A DNA stretch of 64,000 bases, taken from contig NZ_SRLC01000002.1 in NCBI RefSeq assembly GCF_004765605.1, positions 620,001-684,000 of the forward strand. The letters are read 5' to 3'. The translations under genes were made by a program, and so were the position numbers. The DNA is from Hymenobacter aquaticus. GTDB taxonomy: Bacteria; Bacteroidota; Bacteroidia; Cytophagales; Hymenobacteraceae. Below, piece by piece: positions 50,364 through 59,600 of the stretch. Each line of letters begins with the position of its first letter. Position 1 is the first letter of the stretch. The notes under the pieces are model-generated. The model had not been told where the DNA came from and did no database searches. It saw only the letters and a list, made by a program, of their open reading frames with translations.

Positions 50364-50766
50364 AGCCCCATCGGGGCAACATGTGTATAGAAACCCGGGC
50401 ACCCAACCCAACCAAGCCCCAGCGGGGCGACATGTGTATAGCAATCCGGGCAACTATTCTAACAAAGCCCCAGCGGGGCGGCATGTCTATAGCAATCAGC
50501 CCTCGAGCGTTTTTCCGAGCCCCAGCGGGGCGGTACCGGATGCCGCCCCGCTGGGGCTCGGCTGGGTTGCGTGCCTGGGTTGCTATACACATGCCGCCCC
50601 GCTGGGGCTCGGCTGGGTTGCGTACCCGGGTTGCTATAGACATGCCGCCCCGCTGGGGCTTGGTTGGGTTGCGTGCCTGGGTTGCTATAGACATGTCGCC
50701 CCGCTGGGGCTTGGTTGGGTTGCGTGCCTGGGTTGCTATAGACATGTCGCCCCGCTGGGGCTCGCC
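50364..50766. repeat. Nine-unit 51-bp repeat array reversing orientation at its centre
   Basis: Each unit has a GCCCC-NNN-GGGGC core followed by a GACATGTGTATAG-like block and an AACC/CCGGGC block. Forward cores are at 50365, 50416, 50467 and 50519 (spacing 51, 51, 52). Reverse cores are at 50545, 50596, 50647, 50698 and 50749 (spacing 51 each). The switch occurs at ~50532-50544. Because 51 is a multiple of three, spurious open frames (APAGRHVYSN repeats) cross it; these are not genes. The array ends 16 bp from the 3' end of murF. Confidence 0.88.
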
Positions 50767-50781
50767 CGCCGGTGGGCCGGC

Positions 50782-52074
50782 TTACACCAGTGGTAGCAGG
50801 GTTTCCAGGCCCATGCCCCGGGAGCCTTTGATCAGGATCTGCTGGCCCGTGAGGGGGTGGGCTTCTAACCACTGGGCGGCTGCGGCCTTGGTGGGGAAGT
50901 GCAGGAACTCGGGCTTCAGGGCCGCGTGCTGCATGTCGGGGCCCACCAGCAGCACGGTGCCGAAGGGCTGGGCGGCCAGCAGCTCGCCCAGGGCGCGGTG
51001 CTCGGCCTGGCTTTCCTCGCCCAGCTCGAACATGTCGCCCAGGATGACCACCTTCCCGCCGGGGGCGGGGCGGGCGGCGAAGCTGGTCAGGGCCGCGGCC
51101 ATCGACGAGGGGTTGGCATTGTAGGCGTCGAGCACCACCTCGTTGCGGCTGGTGCTCACCAGCTGGGAGCGGTTGTTGGTGGGGGCGTAGCCGGCCAGGG
51201 CGGTGGCAATGTCCGGGGTCGGTACCTGGAAGTGGGTGCCCACGGCGGCGGCGGCGGCCAGGTTCAGGAAGTTGTAGCCGCCGGTAATCTGGGCCTCGAC
51301 TACCGTGCCGTCGTGCAGGCGTAACACCACCTGGGGTGCGGCTGCCAGCAACTCGGCGGGGTAGGTGTCGGCGGGGCCGGGGTAGGTAATCTGCTCCGCC
51401 ACCACGGCCGCCAGGCCGGGCAGGCGGGCATCGGCGGTATTCACGAAGGCCGTGCCGCCGGTAGCGGCCAGGAAGCGGAACAGCTCACTTTTGCCCTTGG
51501 CAATGCCTTCCTCGCCGCCGAAGCCTTCGAGGTGAGCCTTGCCGATGTTGGTAATCAGGCCGTGGGTGGGCTCGGCCAGGTGGCTGAGCAGGTCGATTTC
51601 GCCCTGGTGGTTGGCCCCCATTTCCACGATGGCCAGCTCGTGCTCCTGGGTAATGCTGAGCAGGGTGAGGGGCACGCCGATGTGGTTGTTGAGGTTGCCG
51701 CGGGTGTACTGCACCCGGTAGCGGCGGCTGAGCACGGCGTGGAGCAGCTCCTTGGTCGTGGTCTTGCCGTTCGAGCCGGTGATGCCGATAACCGGAATGG
51801 CCAGCTGCCGCCGGTGGTAGTGGGCCAGCCGCTGCAAGGCCAGCAGCGGGTCGGGGGCGTAGGTGTAGCGGGCCGGGTCGGTGGCGGCCAGCGCCGCGTC
51901 GTCGACCACGGCGTAGCGGGCCCCTTTGGCCAGGGCCTGGGGAGCGAAGTCGCGGCCCCGGAACGAGGGGCCGTTCAGGGCCACGAACAGGGTGCCGGTC
52001 TGGTCCTGGCGCGAGTCGGTGCTGACGGCCGTGCTCTGCTGAAACCGGGCGTATACTTCCGCAATATCTTCCAT
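50782..52074 (-). CDS. murF: UDP-N-acetylmuramoyl-tripeptide-D-alanyl-D-alanine ligase
   Basis: Cytoplasmic Mur ligase (430 aa) adding D-Ala-D-Ala to the UDP-MurNAc-tripeptide. The ATG at 52074 (MEDIAEVYARFQQS) matches the family; upstream frame is non-coding. N-terminal substrate domain with STDSRQDQTGTLFVALNGP, ATP-binding GITGSNGKTTTKEL, central RGNLNNHIGVPLTLL and EMGANHQGEI, and C-terminal domain with LDAYNANPSSMAAAL. The terminal KGSRGMGLE segment is typical of MurF. It stands alone, away from the dcw cluster, as is common in Cytophagia. Its 3' end abuts the 51-bp repeat array. Confidence 0.95.
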   Translation of the reverse strand: MEDIAEVYARFQQSTAVSTDSRQDQTGTLFVALNGPSFRGRDFAPQALAKGARYAVVDDAALAATDPARYTYAPDPLLALQRLAHYHRRQLAIPVIGITGSNGKTTTKELLHAVLSRRYRVQYTRGNLNNHIGVPLTLLSITQEHELAIVEMGANHQGEIDLLSHLAEPTHGLITNIGKAHLEGFGGEEGIAKGKSELFRFLAATGGTAFVNTADARLPGLAAVVAEQITYPGPADTYPAELLAAAPQVVLRLHDGTVVEAQITGGYNFLNLAAAAAVGTHFQVPTPDIATALAGYAPTNNRSQLVSTSRNEVVLDAYNANPSSMAAALTSFAARPAPGGKVVILGDMFELGEESQAEHRALGELLAAQPFGTVLLVGPDMQHAALKPEFLHFPTKAAAAQWLEAHPLTGQQILIKGSRGMGLETLLPLV

Positions 52075-52097
52075 GCTGATTGTGCGTACCTTGACGT

Positions 52098-52105
52098 TAC
52101 TTTTG
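52098..52105 (+). promoter_or_regulatory. Promoter -7 element (TACTTTTG) of the VCBS gene
   Basis: Matches TAnnTTTG 28 bp before the ATG at 52133, in the 58-bp gap between divergent murF and the VCBS gene. A TTG ~17-19 bp upstream may be the -33 element. Confidence 0.55.
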
Positions 52106-52132
52106 TTCTGCTCTAAACGACTCGAACGACCT

Positions 52133-54430
52133 ATGCGCCAACCCTTCGTTACCCTGTTTTTACTAGGCTTATCTGTCGGGCTGCCGCTGGGCGCGGCGGC
52201 CCAAACCCCGTTCGGGCTGGAATACCAGTCGGTGGCAAAAGTAGTACACGGCACCGACACGCTGCGCGCCCCCTGGGCCGGGGGCCTGAACACGACGCAC
52301 TTTTCCAGCATCGACCTCAACGGCGACAACCAGCCGGACCTCTACCTCTTCGACCGGCAGACGCGCCGCTCCCTCACGTTCCTGAACGTGGCCGGCCCCA
52401 GCGGCGGCCGCCAGTGGCAGTACGCGCCCGAGTACCAGGCCCTGTTTCCGACCACCGGCCTCAGCAACTGGGTGCAGCTGCGCGACTACGACTGCGACGG
52501 GCGGCCCGACCTCTTCACGATGGGCACCATCAGCGGCAGCATCCGGGTGTACCGCAACGTGGCCGGCGCCGACGGCCGCCCCACGTTCCAGCAGGTGAGC
52601 GACGAGCTCGAGTACTTCGACCCCGGCCCCAACGGCGGCCTGATCAACATCAACAGCGGCGGCTACAACACCCCGGCTATTGAGGACGTGAACGGCGACG
52701 GCCGCCTCGACATCACCACCTTCAACTACATCAACAGCGCCACCATTCACTACTTCGTGAATACCAGCACGGCGGCCTGCGGCGGCCTGTCGTTTCAGAA
52801 GGTAACCGACGAGTGGGGCGGCCTGAAAACGTGCTACACCAGCTGCTCGTCGTTTAGCTTCGCCGGCGAGGCCTGCCGCAGCGCGCTCAAGCCCAACCAC
52901 ACCAGCGGCAACAACCTGCTGCCCATCGACCTGGACGGCGACGGCGACAAAGACCTGCTCACGGCCCGCGACAACTGCTCGGAGCTGGTGCGCATCCTCA
53001 ACGCCGGCACCAGCGGCACGGCCCGCTTCACCGGGGCCGGCGTCAGCGACAATTTCCCGGCCGCGAAGCCCGTGCGCCTGCCCAACTTTCCGGCCCCGTA
53101 CTCGCTGGACGTGACCTTCGACGGCCGGCCCGACCTGGTGGTGACGCCCAACGTGTTCGACCACCTCGACACCATCGACACCCACCAGACGGTGTGGCTG
53201 TATGAGAATACCAGCGCCACCAACGTGCCCAACTTCGCTTTCCGGCAAAACAACTTCCTGCAGAAAGACATGCTGGACGTGAGCGACAAAGCCGCGCCGG
53301 CCTTCGGCGACCTGACCGGCGACGGGCTCAAGGACATGCTGATCGGGGGCGTGAGCCGGGCCACGGCCAGCGGCTTCTACCGGGCGTCGCTGTGGTTTTA
53401 CCAGAACGTGGGCACGGCCGCCAAGCCCGTGTTCAAGCTCATCACCAACGACTACCTGAACTTGGCGGCCAAAAACTACCTGTCGCTGCGGCCGGTGCTG
53501 GTCGATCTGAACCGGGACGGGGCCCTGGACTTGGCCTACTCGGCGTTCGGGCACCGCAACAGCTCCTACAACTTCATTGCTTACATCTTTAATACGGCCC
53601 CGGCCGCGCAGCCGGCGGCTTTCAACACGGCCTCGCCCACGCTGCTCGAAAACGTGCCGGCCCGCGTCTACGACACGCCCTGCTTTACCGACGTGGACGG
53701 CGACGGGTACGTGGACATGCTGCTCAGCAGTAATAGCAGCTCCTTCGACTTTCCGGGCCAGGCCCTGCGCTACTACCGCAACAACGGCAGCCAGCCCCTG
53801 AGCCGGGCGTTTGCCTTGGTCAACAATGACTTTGGCCACCTCCGCACCCCCGACGACGAGCGGCCCAACAACCTGGCCGCCACCGTGGCCGACTTCGACC
53901 GGGACGGGCAGCCCGACCTGGTCACCATCGACGAGCTGGGGCGGCTGCACTTCTTCAGCAACTACCGCGGCCAGGGCGCCATCTTCCTGGACCGCACCGA
54001 CGTGCTCTACAATAACACCCTGGGCCGCTTCGAGAACCTGGAGCTGGGCTCCCGCATCGAAAACCTATACACTCTGACCGCCGCCGACGTGAACGGCGAC
54101 GGGGCCCCGGAGCTGTTCATCGGCACCGAAACCGGTGGCGTAGTCGCCCTGGGCATTCGGGGGCTGATTCTGGGCACCAAGCCGGCCGCCGCCCAGGCCC
54201 TGGCCCTGAGCGTGTATCCCAACCCGGCGGCTACCTCCGCCACCATCGAAACGCCCCGCCCCACCCGCCTCGTGGTGCTCGACGTGCTGGGCCGCCCCGT
54301 CCGGCGGACCGACGCCACGCTACGCCAGCAGCACACGCTGGACTTGCGCGGCCTGGCCCCGGGCGTGTACCTGGTGCGCGCCGAAGCGGCCAACGGGCAA
54401 GCCGGCGTGCAGCGCCTGATTGTGCAGTAA
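52133..54430 (+). CDS. VCBS/FG-GAP repeat protein with T9SS sorting domain
   Basis: A 765-aa secreted protein. The ATG at 52133 gives signal peptide MRQPFVTLFLLGLSVGLPLGAAAQ. The body holds at least seven FG-GAP/VCBS repeats with calcium-binding-type loops (DLNGDNQPDLYLFD, DYDCDGRPDLFTM, DVNGDGRLDITTF, DLDGDGDKDLL, DVDGDGYVDMLL, DFDRDGQPDLVTI, DVNGDGAPELFIG), predicting a beta-propeller. A type A T9SS domain ends it (VYPNPAATSATIETP to RLIVQ). A binding rather than enzymatic role is inferred. Monocistronic, closed by a terminator. Confidence 0.93.
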   Translation: MRQPFVTLFLLGLSVGLPLGAAAQTPFGLEYQSVAKVVHGTDTLRAPWAGGLNTTHFSSIDLNGDNQPDLYLFDRQTRRSLTFLNVAGPSGGRQWQYAPEYQALFPTTGLSNWVQLRDYDCDGRPDLFTMGTISGSIRVYRNVAGADGRPTFQQVSDELEYFDPGPNGGLININSGGYNTPAIEDVNGDGRLDITTFNYINSATIHYFVNTSTAACGGLSFQKVTDEWGGLKTCYTSCSSFSFAGEACRSALKPNHTSGNNLLPIDLDGDGDKDLLTARDNCSELVRILNAGTSGTARFTGAGVSDNFPAAKPVRLPNFPAPYSLDVTFDGRPDLVVTPNVFDHLDTIDTHQTVWLYENTSATNVPNFAFRQNNFLQKDMLDVSDKAAPAFGDLTGDGLKDMLIGGVSRATASGFYRASLWFYQNVGTAAKPVFKLITNDYLNLAAKNYLSLRPVLVDLNRDGALDLAYSAFGHRNSSYNFIAYIFNTAPAAQPAAFNTASPTLLENVPARVYDTPCFTDVDGDGYVDMLLSSNSSSFDFPGQALRYYRNNGSQPLSRAFALVNNDFGHLRTPDDERPNNLAATVADFDRDGQPDLVTIDELGRLHFFSNYRGQGAIFLDRTDVLYNNTLGRFENLELGSRIENLYTLTAADVNGDGAPELFIGTETGGVVALGIRGLILGTKPAAAQALALSVYPNPAATSATIETPRPTRLVVLDVLGRPVRRTDATLRQQHTLDLRGLAPGVYLVRAEAANGQAGVQRLIVQ

Positions 54431-54446
54431 CAAAGCGGCGGACTCA

Positions 54447-54494
54447 GGCCAATAAAAAAGCCTCTGCACCATGGCAGAGGCTTTTTTATTGGCC
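54447..54494. terminator. Bidirectional rho-independent terminator
   Basis: A perfect 21-bp inverted repeat (54447-54467 with 54474-54494), loop ACCATG, with A6/T6 tracts inside the stem, between the VCBS gene and the convergent amidase gene. Confidence 0.92.
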
Positions 54495-54506
54495 GCTTCG
54501 GAAGAG

Positions 54507-55316
54507 CTACCCGTGGTGGGAAAGCTCCGATACCGGCTCCCCCAACGAGAAAGTGTCCGCGTCGTTCAGGGCCGGGAACCGCTCCCGGAAGGCTTCCAGG
54601 TCGGCGCGGCGCAGGGTACGGGTGATGCTGGTTTCGTGGTTGCCGACTTCCACTAGGTACTCGCCGCGCATGTCGAGCAGGGCCGAGTCGCCGGCGTAGG
54701 CCAGGCTGTTGCCGTCGATGCCCACCACGTTCACCCCGATGGTGTACGCCAGGTTTTCGATGGCCCGGGCGCGCAGCAGCGTAATCCAGGCGGTGCGGCG
54801 CGAGGCGGGCCAGTTGGCCACGTACAGCAGCAAGTCGTAGGGCGCGGTGCTGGGGTTGCGGCTCCAGACCGGGAAGCGCAAATCGTAGCACACAAGGGGG
54901 CAGATGCGCCAGCCGCGCCACTCCTCAATCAGCCGCTCGGTGCCGGCCGTGTACACGTCTTTCTCGCCGGCCACCCCAAACAGGTGGCGCTTGTTGTAGT
55001 AGCTCAGCGTGCCGTCGGGTCGCACCCACAGCAAGCGGTTGTAGTAGCGGTCCTGGTCCCGGATAATCAGGCTGCCGGTCACGACGGCGTCGCGGTCGGC
55101 GGCCAGTTGTTTCATCCAGGCCACGGTGGGGCCGTCCATGGTTTCGGCCAGGCTGGCGGCATCCATGCTGAAGCCGGTAGTAAACATTTCCGGCAGCACG
55201 ATCAGGTCGGTGCGAATGGAAATCTCCTCGATATGCTGGCCTAGTTCGGCCCAGTTGGCGGCCGGGTCGTGCCATTGCAGGGAGGCTTGAACGAAGGAAA
55301 CGGTTAAGTCAGACAC
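54507..55316 (-). CDS. Omega-amidase-type nitrilase (YafV/Nit2-like)
   Basis: A 269-aa carbon-nitrogen hydrolase. The GTG at 55316 (VSDLTVSFVQASLQWHD) is preferred; a further ATG at 55394 adds a non-descript Ser/Arg-rich leader. The catalytic triad is complete: E43 (VLPEMFTTGF), K109 (YYNKRHLF) and C143 (CPLVCYDLRFP). The family hydrolyses alpha-ketoglutaramate and related omega-amides. It lies 156 bp downstream of a methionine-type aminotransferase on the same strand. This pairing is known in methionine salvage, where glutamine-dependent transamination yields the amide that the amidase removes. Confidence 0.88.
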   Translation of the reverse strand: MSDLTVSFVQASLQWHDPAANWAELGQHIEEISIRTDLIVLPEMFTTGFSMDAASLAETMDGPTVAWMKQLAADRDAVVTGSLIIRDQDRYYNRLLWVRPDGTLSYYNKRHLFGVAGEKDVYTAGTERLIEEWRGWRICPLVCYDLRFPVWSRNPSTAPYDLLLYVANWPASRRTAWITLLRARAIENLAYTIGVNVVGIDGNSLAYAGDSALLDMRGEYLVEVGNHETSITRTLRRADLEAFRERFPALNDADTFSLGEPVSELSHHG

Positions 55317-55472
55317 GCGCAGTAGGTTGAGGTAGTGAGAAGAGCGTCGGGATTGTATCAAAGAAATATAGCACTTCCTGCGGGAAGAATGCAAGCTATT
55401 TCCTGATAGTTCCTACGCCGCTTCCCGTCCCGGTGAAACAACAGTAGCACTTGAATTCGAGAAGGCCGCGCC

Positions 55473-56630
55473 CTACACCCGGCACAGCCGCTCGGCGGCC
55501 AGCCGCAGGGTTTCGTCGCGCTTGGCAAAGCAAAACCGGATCAGCCCCTGGTCCAGGCCATCGTGGTAGAAGGCCGACACCGGAATAACCGCCACGCCAC
55601 ACTCGCGGGTGAGGCGCTGGGCAAAGGCCGCGTCGCCTTCGGCCGAAACTTGGTGGTAGCGGGCCAGGGCAAAGTAGGACCCAGGCACGGGCAGCAGCTC
55701 GAAGCGCGACGCCTGTAGCAAGCCCACGAACAAGTCGCGCTTCTGCTGGTAGAAAGCCGGCAGGGTCCGGTACTGCTCGGCGTCGGCCAGCACGTCGGCC
55801 AGGGCGTGCTGGGCGGGCGTGCTCACGGCAAAGGTCAGGAACTGGTGCACCCGCCGCACCTCGGCCGTGAGGGCCGGAGGCGCAATGCAGTAGCCCACTT
55901 TCCAGCCCGTGGCGTGGTAGGTTTTGCCAAACGACGACAGCACGAAGCTACGCTCGGCCAGGGCCGGCACCTGCAAGGCGCTGTGGTGCCGCTGCCCATC
56001 GAAGACCATGTGCTCATACACCTCGTCGCTGAGCAGGAAAGCGTTGGTATCGGCCAGCAGCTCGGCCAGCGTATTCATATCCTGGGCCGAAAGCACCGCG
56101 CCCGAGGGGTTGTGGGGCGTATTGATCATCACCAGGCGGGTGCGGGGCGAGAGAGCGGCTTTCACCTGGTCCCAGTCGGGCGTGAACTCGGGCACGCGCA
56201 GGGGCACGTAGACCGGCGTGCCGCCCTGCAGCCGGATGGCCGGGCCGTAGAGGTCGTAGGCGGGCTCCAGCACCAGTACTTCGTCGCCGGGGCGCACCAC
56301 GGCGGCCAGCACGGCGTACAGCGCCTCGGTGGCCCCGCTGGTCACGGTAATTTCGGTGTCGGGGTTGGGGGCCGCCACGCCGTAGACGGCCGCGGTTTTG
56401 TGGCTGATGGCTTCGCGCAGGCGGGGCAGGCCGGGCATGGGCGCGTACTGGTGGTGGCCGCTGGTGCGCGCGTGCCGGGCTAGGGCCTCGGTCAGGGCCT
56501 GGGGCGGGTCGTAGTCGGGGAAGCCCTGGGCCAGATTGATGGCGCCGCATTCGGCCGCCAGCTGCGACATGACGGAGAAAATACTGGTGCCTACATCAGG
56601 CAGCTTAGAGGTCAGGAGCGGTAAGGGCAT
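55473..56630 (-). CDS. Methionine-type class I/II aminotransferase (YbdL-like)
   Basis: A 385-aa PLP enzyme, fold type I. Start MPLPLLTSKLPDVGTSIFSVMSQLA is typical of methionine/glutamine-phenylpyruvate aminotransferases. Motifs: NLAQGFPDYDPP, HQYAPMPGLPRLREAI, TVTSGATEALYAV, NTPHNPSGAV, SDEVYEHMVFDG, and the PLP lysine in SSFGKTYHATGWKVGY (around residue 233). The adjacent omega-amidase supports a role converting 2-keto-4-methylthiobutyrate to methionine with glutamine as donor. Same-strand gap of 156 bp suggests co-transcription. Confidence 0.92.
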   Translation of the reverse strand: MPLPLLTSKLPDVGTSIFSVMSQLAAECGAINLAQGFPDYDPPQALTEALARHARTSGHHQYAPMPGLPRLREAISHKTAAVYGVAAPNPDTEITVTSGATEALYAVLAAVVRPGDEVLVLEPAYDLYGPAIRLQGGTPVYVPLRVPEFTPDWDQVKAALSPRTRLVMINTPHNPSGAVLSAQDMNTLAELLADTNAFLLSDEVYEHMVFDGQRHHSALQVPALAERSFVLSSFGKTYHATGWKVGYCIAPPALTAEVRRVHQFLTFAVSTPAQHALADVLADAEQYRTLPAFYQQKRDLFVGLLQASRFELLPVPGSYFALARYHQVSAEGDAAFAQRLTRECGVAVIPVSAFYHDGLDQGLIRFCFAKRDETLRLAAERLCRV

Positions 56631-56695
56631 ATACGGGCATACGTACAGCCGGCAAGAAACAACCTGCCGGGCCAGAATTGCCAGCGTTGCCCAAA

Positions 56696-59600
56696 TTATA
56701 TTGAGAAAACCGGCTCCTGCGGCGCTGCTACCGGGCCGAGGCTGCCCACCGGAATATAAATGCTGAACGTGGTGCCCTTGCCCAGCTGGCTTTCTACCTC
56801 GATGCGGCCCCCGTAGCTTTGTACGATGCGGTTGATCAGGTACAGGCCCATGCCCGAGCCGGAAACATGGTCGTGAAAGCGCCGGAACATCTGGAACAGC
56901 TGGCTGCCGTAGCGTTCCAGGTCGATGCCCAGGCCGTTGTCGCGGGCGCAGAGCACCAGGTAGTGGTCCTGCTGAACGCTCCAGAGGTGAATGCGCGGCG
57001 TGCGTTTCGGGGCCGCGTATTTCAGGGCGTTGCTGATCAGGTTGTAGAGCACGCTCTGCAGGTTGGGCCGCACGAACTGCACGACCGGGGCGGCGGTAAA
57101 GTCGGTGGTGACGATGGCGCGCACGTTGGCCAGCTGCTCGCCGATGCTGGCCAGCACCTCCCGGGCCAGGGGTTCCAGCGGCACGGGCTCGGTGGGCAGC
57201 TCGTGGCGTAGCTTCTGCACCTGCACCAGCTCGGAGAGGTTATGAATCGTGTCGTCGATCTGCTGCAGGGCCCGCTCAAACATGGTGACGAGCTTCATGG
57301 CCTCCGGGTCGCGGAAGTAGGCCGTGCGGGTGAGCTCCTCGAAGATGCCGGCCATGTTGTGAATCGGCTGCCGCAAGTCGTGGGAGGCGGTATACACGAA
57401 GTTGTCCAGGTCCTCGTTGATGCGGCGCAGCTCCATGTTTTGCTCCTTGAGCTGCTGCTCGATGCGCTGGGCCTCGGTTACGTCGGTGTTGGTGCCGATC
57501 CAGCGTACCACCCGGCCCTGCTCGTCGTGAATGGGTTGGGCCCGCGACAAAAACCAGCGGTACTCGCCGTCTTTGCCGCGCATCGGGAAGGTATCCGTCC
57601 AGGGCTGGTCGCTGCCGACGGCCGCCAGCCACTTCTCCCGCACCCGTACTACGTGGTCGGGGTGATGCACTTTTTCCCACCCGAAGCCCTGCATCTCGGC
57701 CAGATCGGTGCCGGTATAAGCATACCACTGCTCGTTGTACCAGAAGATCCAGCCGTCGGGGTTAGCCATCCAGGCCAGCTGGGGCATGGCGTTGGCCAGG
57801 GTCGTAAACTCCTTCTCGCGCTGGCTCAACGCCATTTCGGCCTGGTGTTGCAGCGTCACGTCCTGCATGGCCCCAATCATGCGGGTGGCCCGGCCGGCCG
57901 CGTCGCGGGCCACGTGGCCCCGGTCGAAGACGTGGGCGTAGGAGCCGTCGGCGCGGCGGAAGCGGTAGGCGTCCTGCCAATCGGCCAGCCCCGCGTCGAT
58001 GGCGGCGTGAATGCCGGCTACCACCCGGGCCGCGTCGTCGGGGTGCAGCTGCTCGTACCACCAGCTCACGTTCGACTCTACCTGCCGGGGCTGGTACCCG
58101 AACACCCGCTCAATGGCCGGGTTCCAGGTCACCGCGTCGGTCAGCAGGTCCCAGTCCCAGATGGCGTCGTTGGTGGCCAGGGCCGCCAGCTCGTAGCGTT
58201 CCTGGCTCCAGCGCAGCGTGGCCTGAATTTGCTTTTGCTCGTGAATGTCGGTGGTCGAGCCGTACCAGCGCACCACGTGGCCGAGGTCGTTCAGCACCGG
58301 CACGGCCCGGCTCAGGTGCCAGCGGTACTCGCCATCGTGGCGGCGCAGGCGCAGCTCCCCGCTCCAGATCTGGCGGGCCGCCAGCGCCCCCGCGAAGGAG
58401 TCGTTGGTGGCGGCCACGTCGTCGGGGTGCATGGCTTCCTGGAGCAGCCTGGCCAGGTTGTCGGTGGCGGGCTGGCCGGTGTAGGCAAACCACTGCGGAC
58501 TCAGGTAGGTGGGCTCCCCGGCGGGCTGGCTGGTGTAGGTTATCTGGGGCAGCGCCTCGGTCATGACGCGCATTTCCTCGTCGCGCTGGCGCACGGCCGC
58601 GTCCAGGGCCAGGGCCCGGCGCCGCGACAGAACCCGGTCCGTCACCTCAATGGCAAATACCAGAATGCCCTGAATCTGGCCCACCTCGTCGCGCAGGGGC
58701 TGGTAGGTGAAGTCGAGGTAGCGGGGTTCGGGCTGGCCGGTGTGCTCGTTTTCAATCAGCGTGAGCTGCTCCAGGCCGTAGTAGGGCTGCCCGCTGGAAT
58801 ACACCTGCTGCATCAGGGCCACGAAACCCTGCTCTTCCACCTCGGGCAGGGCCTCGGCAATGGGCACGCCCGACACGGCGCGGGGCCCATACAGGCGCTG
58901 CATCCCGTCGTTGACGAAGCCGATGACGTGGTCGGGCCCGAGCAGGGTGCCGATGTTGGCCGGAATCTGGCCCATGATGCGGCGCAGCAGCCGGTCTTTC
59001 TGCTGCATCTGGTCGCGCGCCTGCCGGCTTTCGTCGATGTCGGTGTTGGTGCCCACCCAGGAAATCAGCTGGCCCGTGTCGTCGTGAATGGGCTCGGCGC
59101 GGGCCAGAAACCAGCGGTACTGCCCGTCGCGGCCGCGCCAGCGGTGCTCGGTTTCGAAGCGGGTGCCGCGCCGCACGGCCGCGGTCCAGCGCTCCACGGT
59201 GGTGGGCAGGTCGTCGGGGTGCACAAACGGGCCCCAGTCCTGCAGCTCCGAAAAGTGGCTGCCGGTGAAGTCGTACCAGCGCTGATTGAAGTAGGTCACG
59301 GTGCCATCCGGGGCCGACACCCACGCCATCTGGGGCAACGATTCGAGCAGCTTGCTGAACTGCGTGTTGCTTTGCTGCAGGGCCTGCTCGGTGCGCTTCT
59401 GGTCGTCGATGTCGGTGGCCGCGCCCACCCACTGGGTGAGGTGGCCGGCCGCGTCGTAGGCCGGCACGGCCCGCACCAGAAACCAGCGGTACTTGCCCGT
59501 CGCCGCCTGGCGCATCCGCATTTCCAGCTCGAACGGCTGCTGGGCGTCGAAGGTGAGCAGCTTCACTGCCCGGGCCCTGACGATGTCGTCGGGGTGGGCC

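Noticed and set aside
50381..51124. Protein-coding genes with repeated APAGRHVYSN units on both strands
   Set aside because: They arise because the 51-bp repeat unit is a multiple of three; both strands show them, no start context or flanking domain supports translation.
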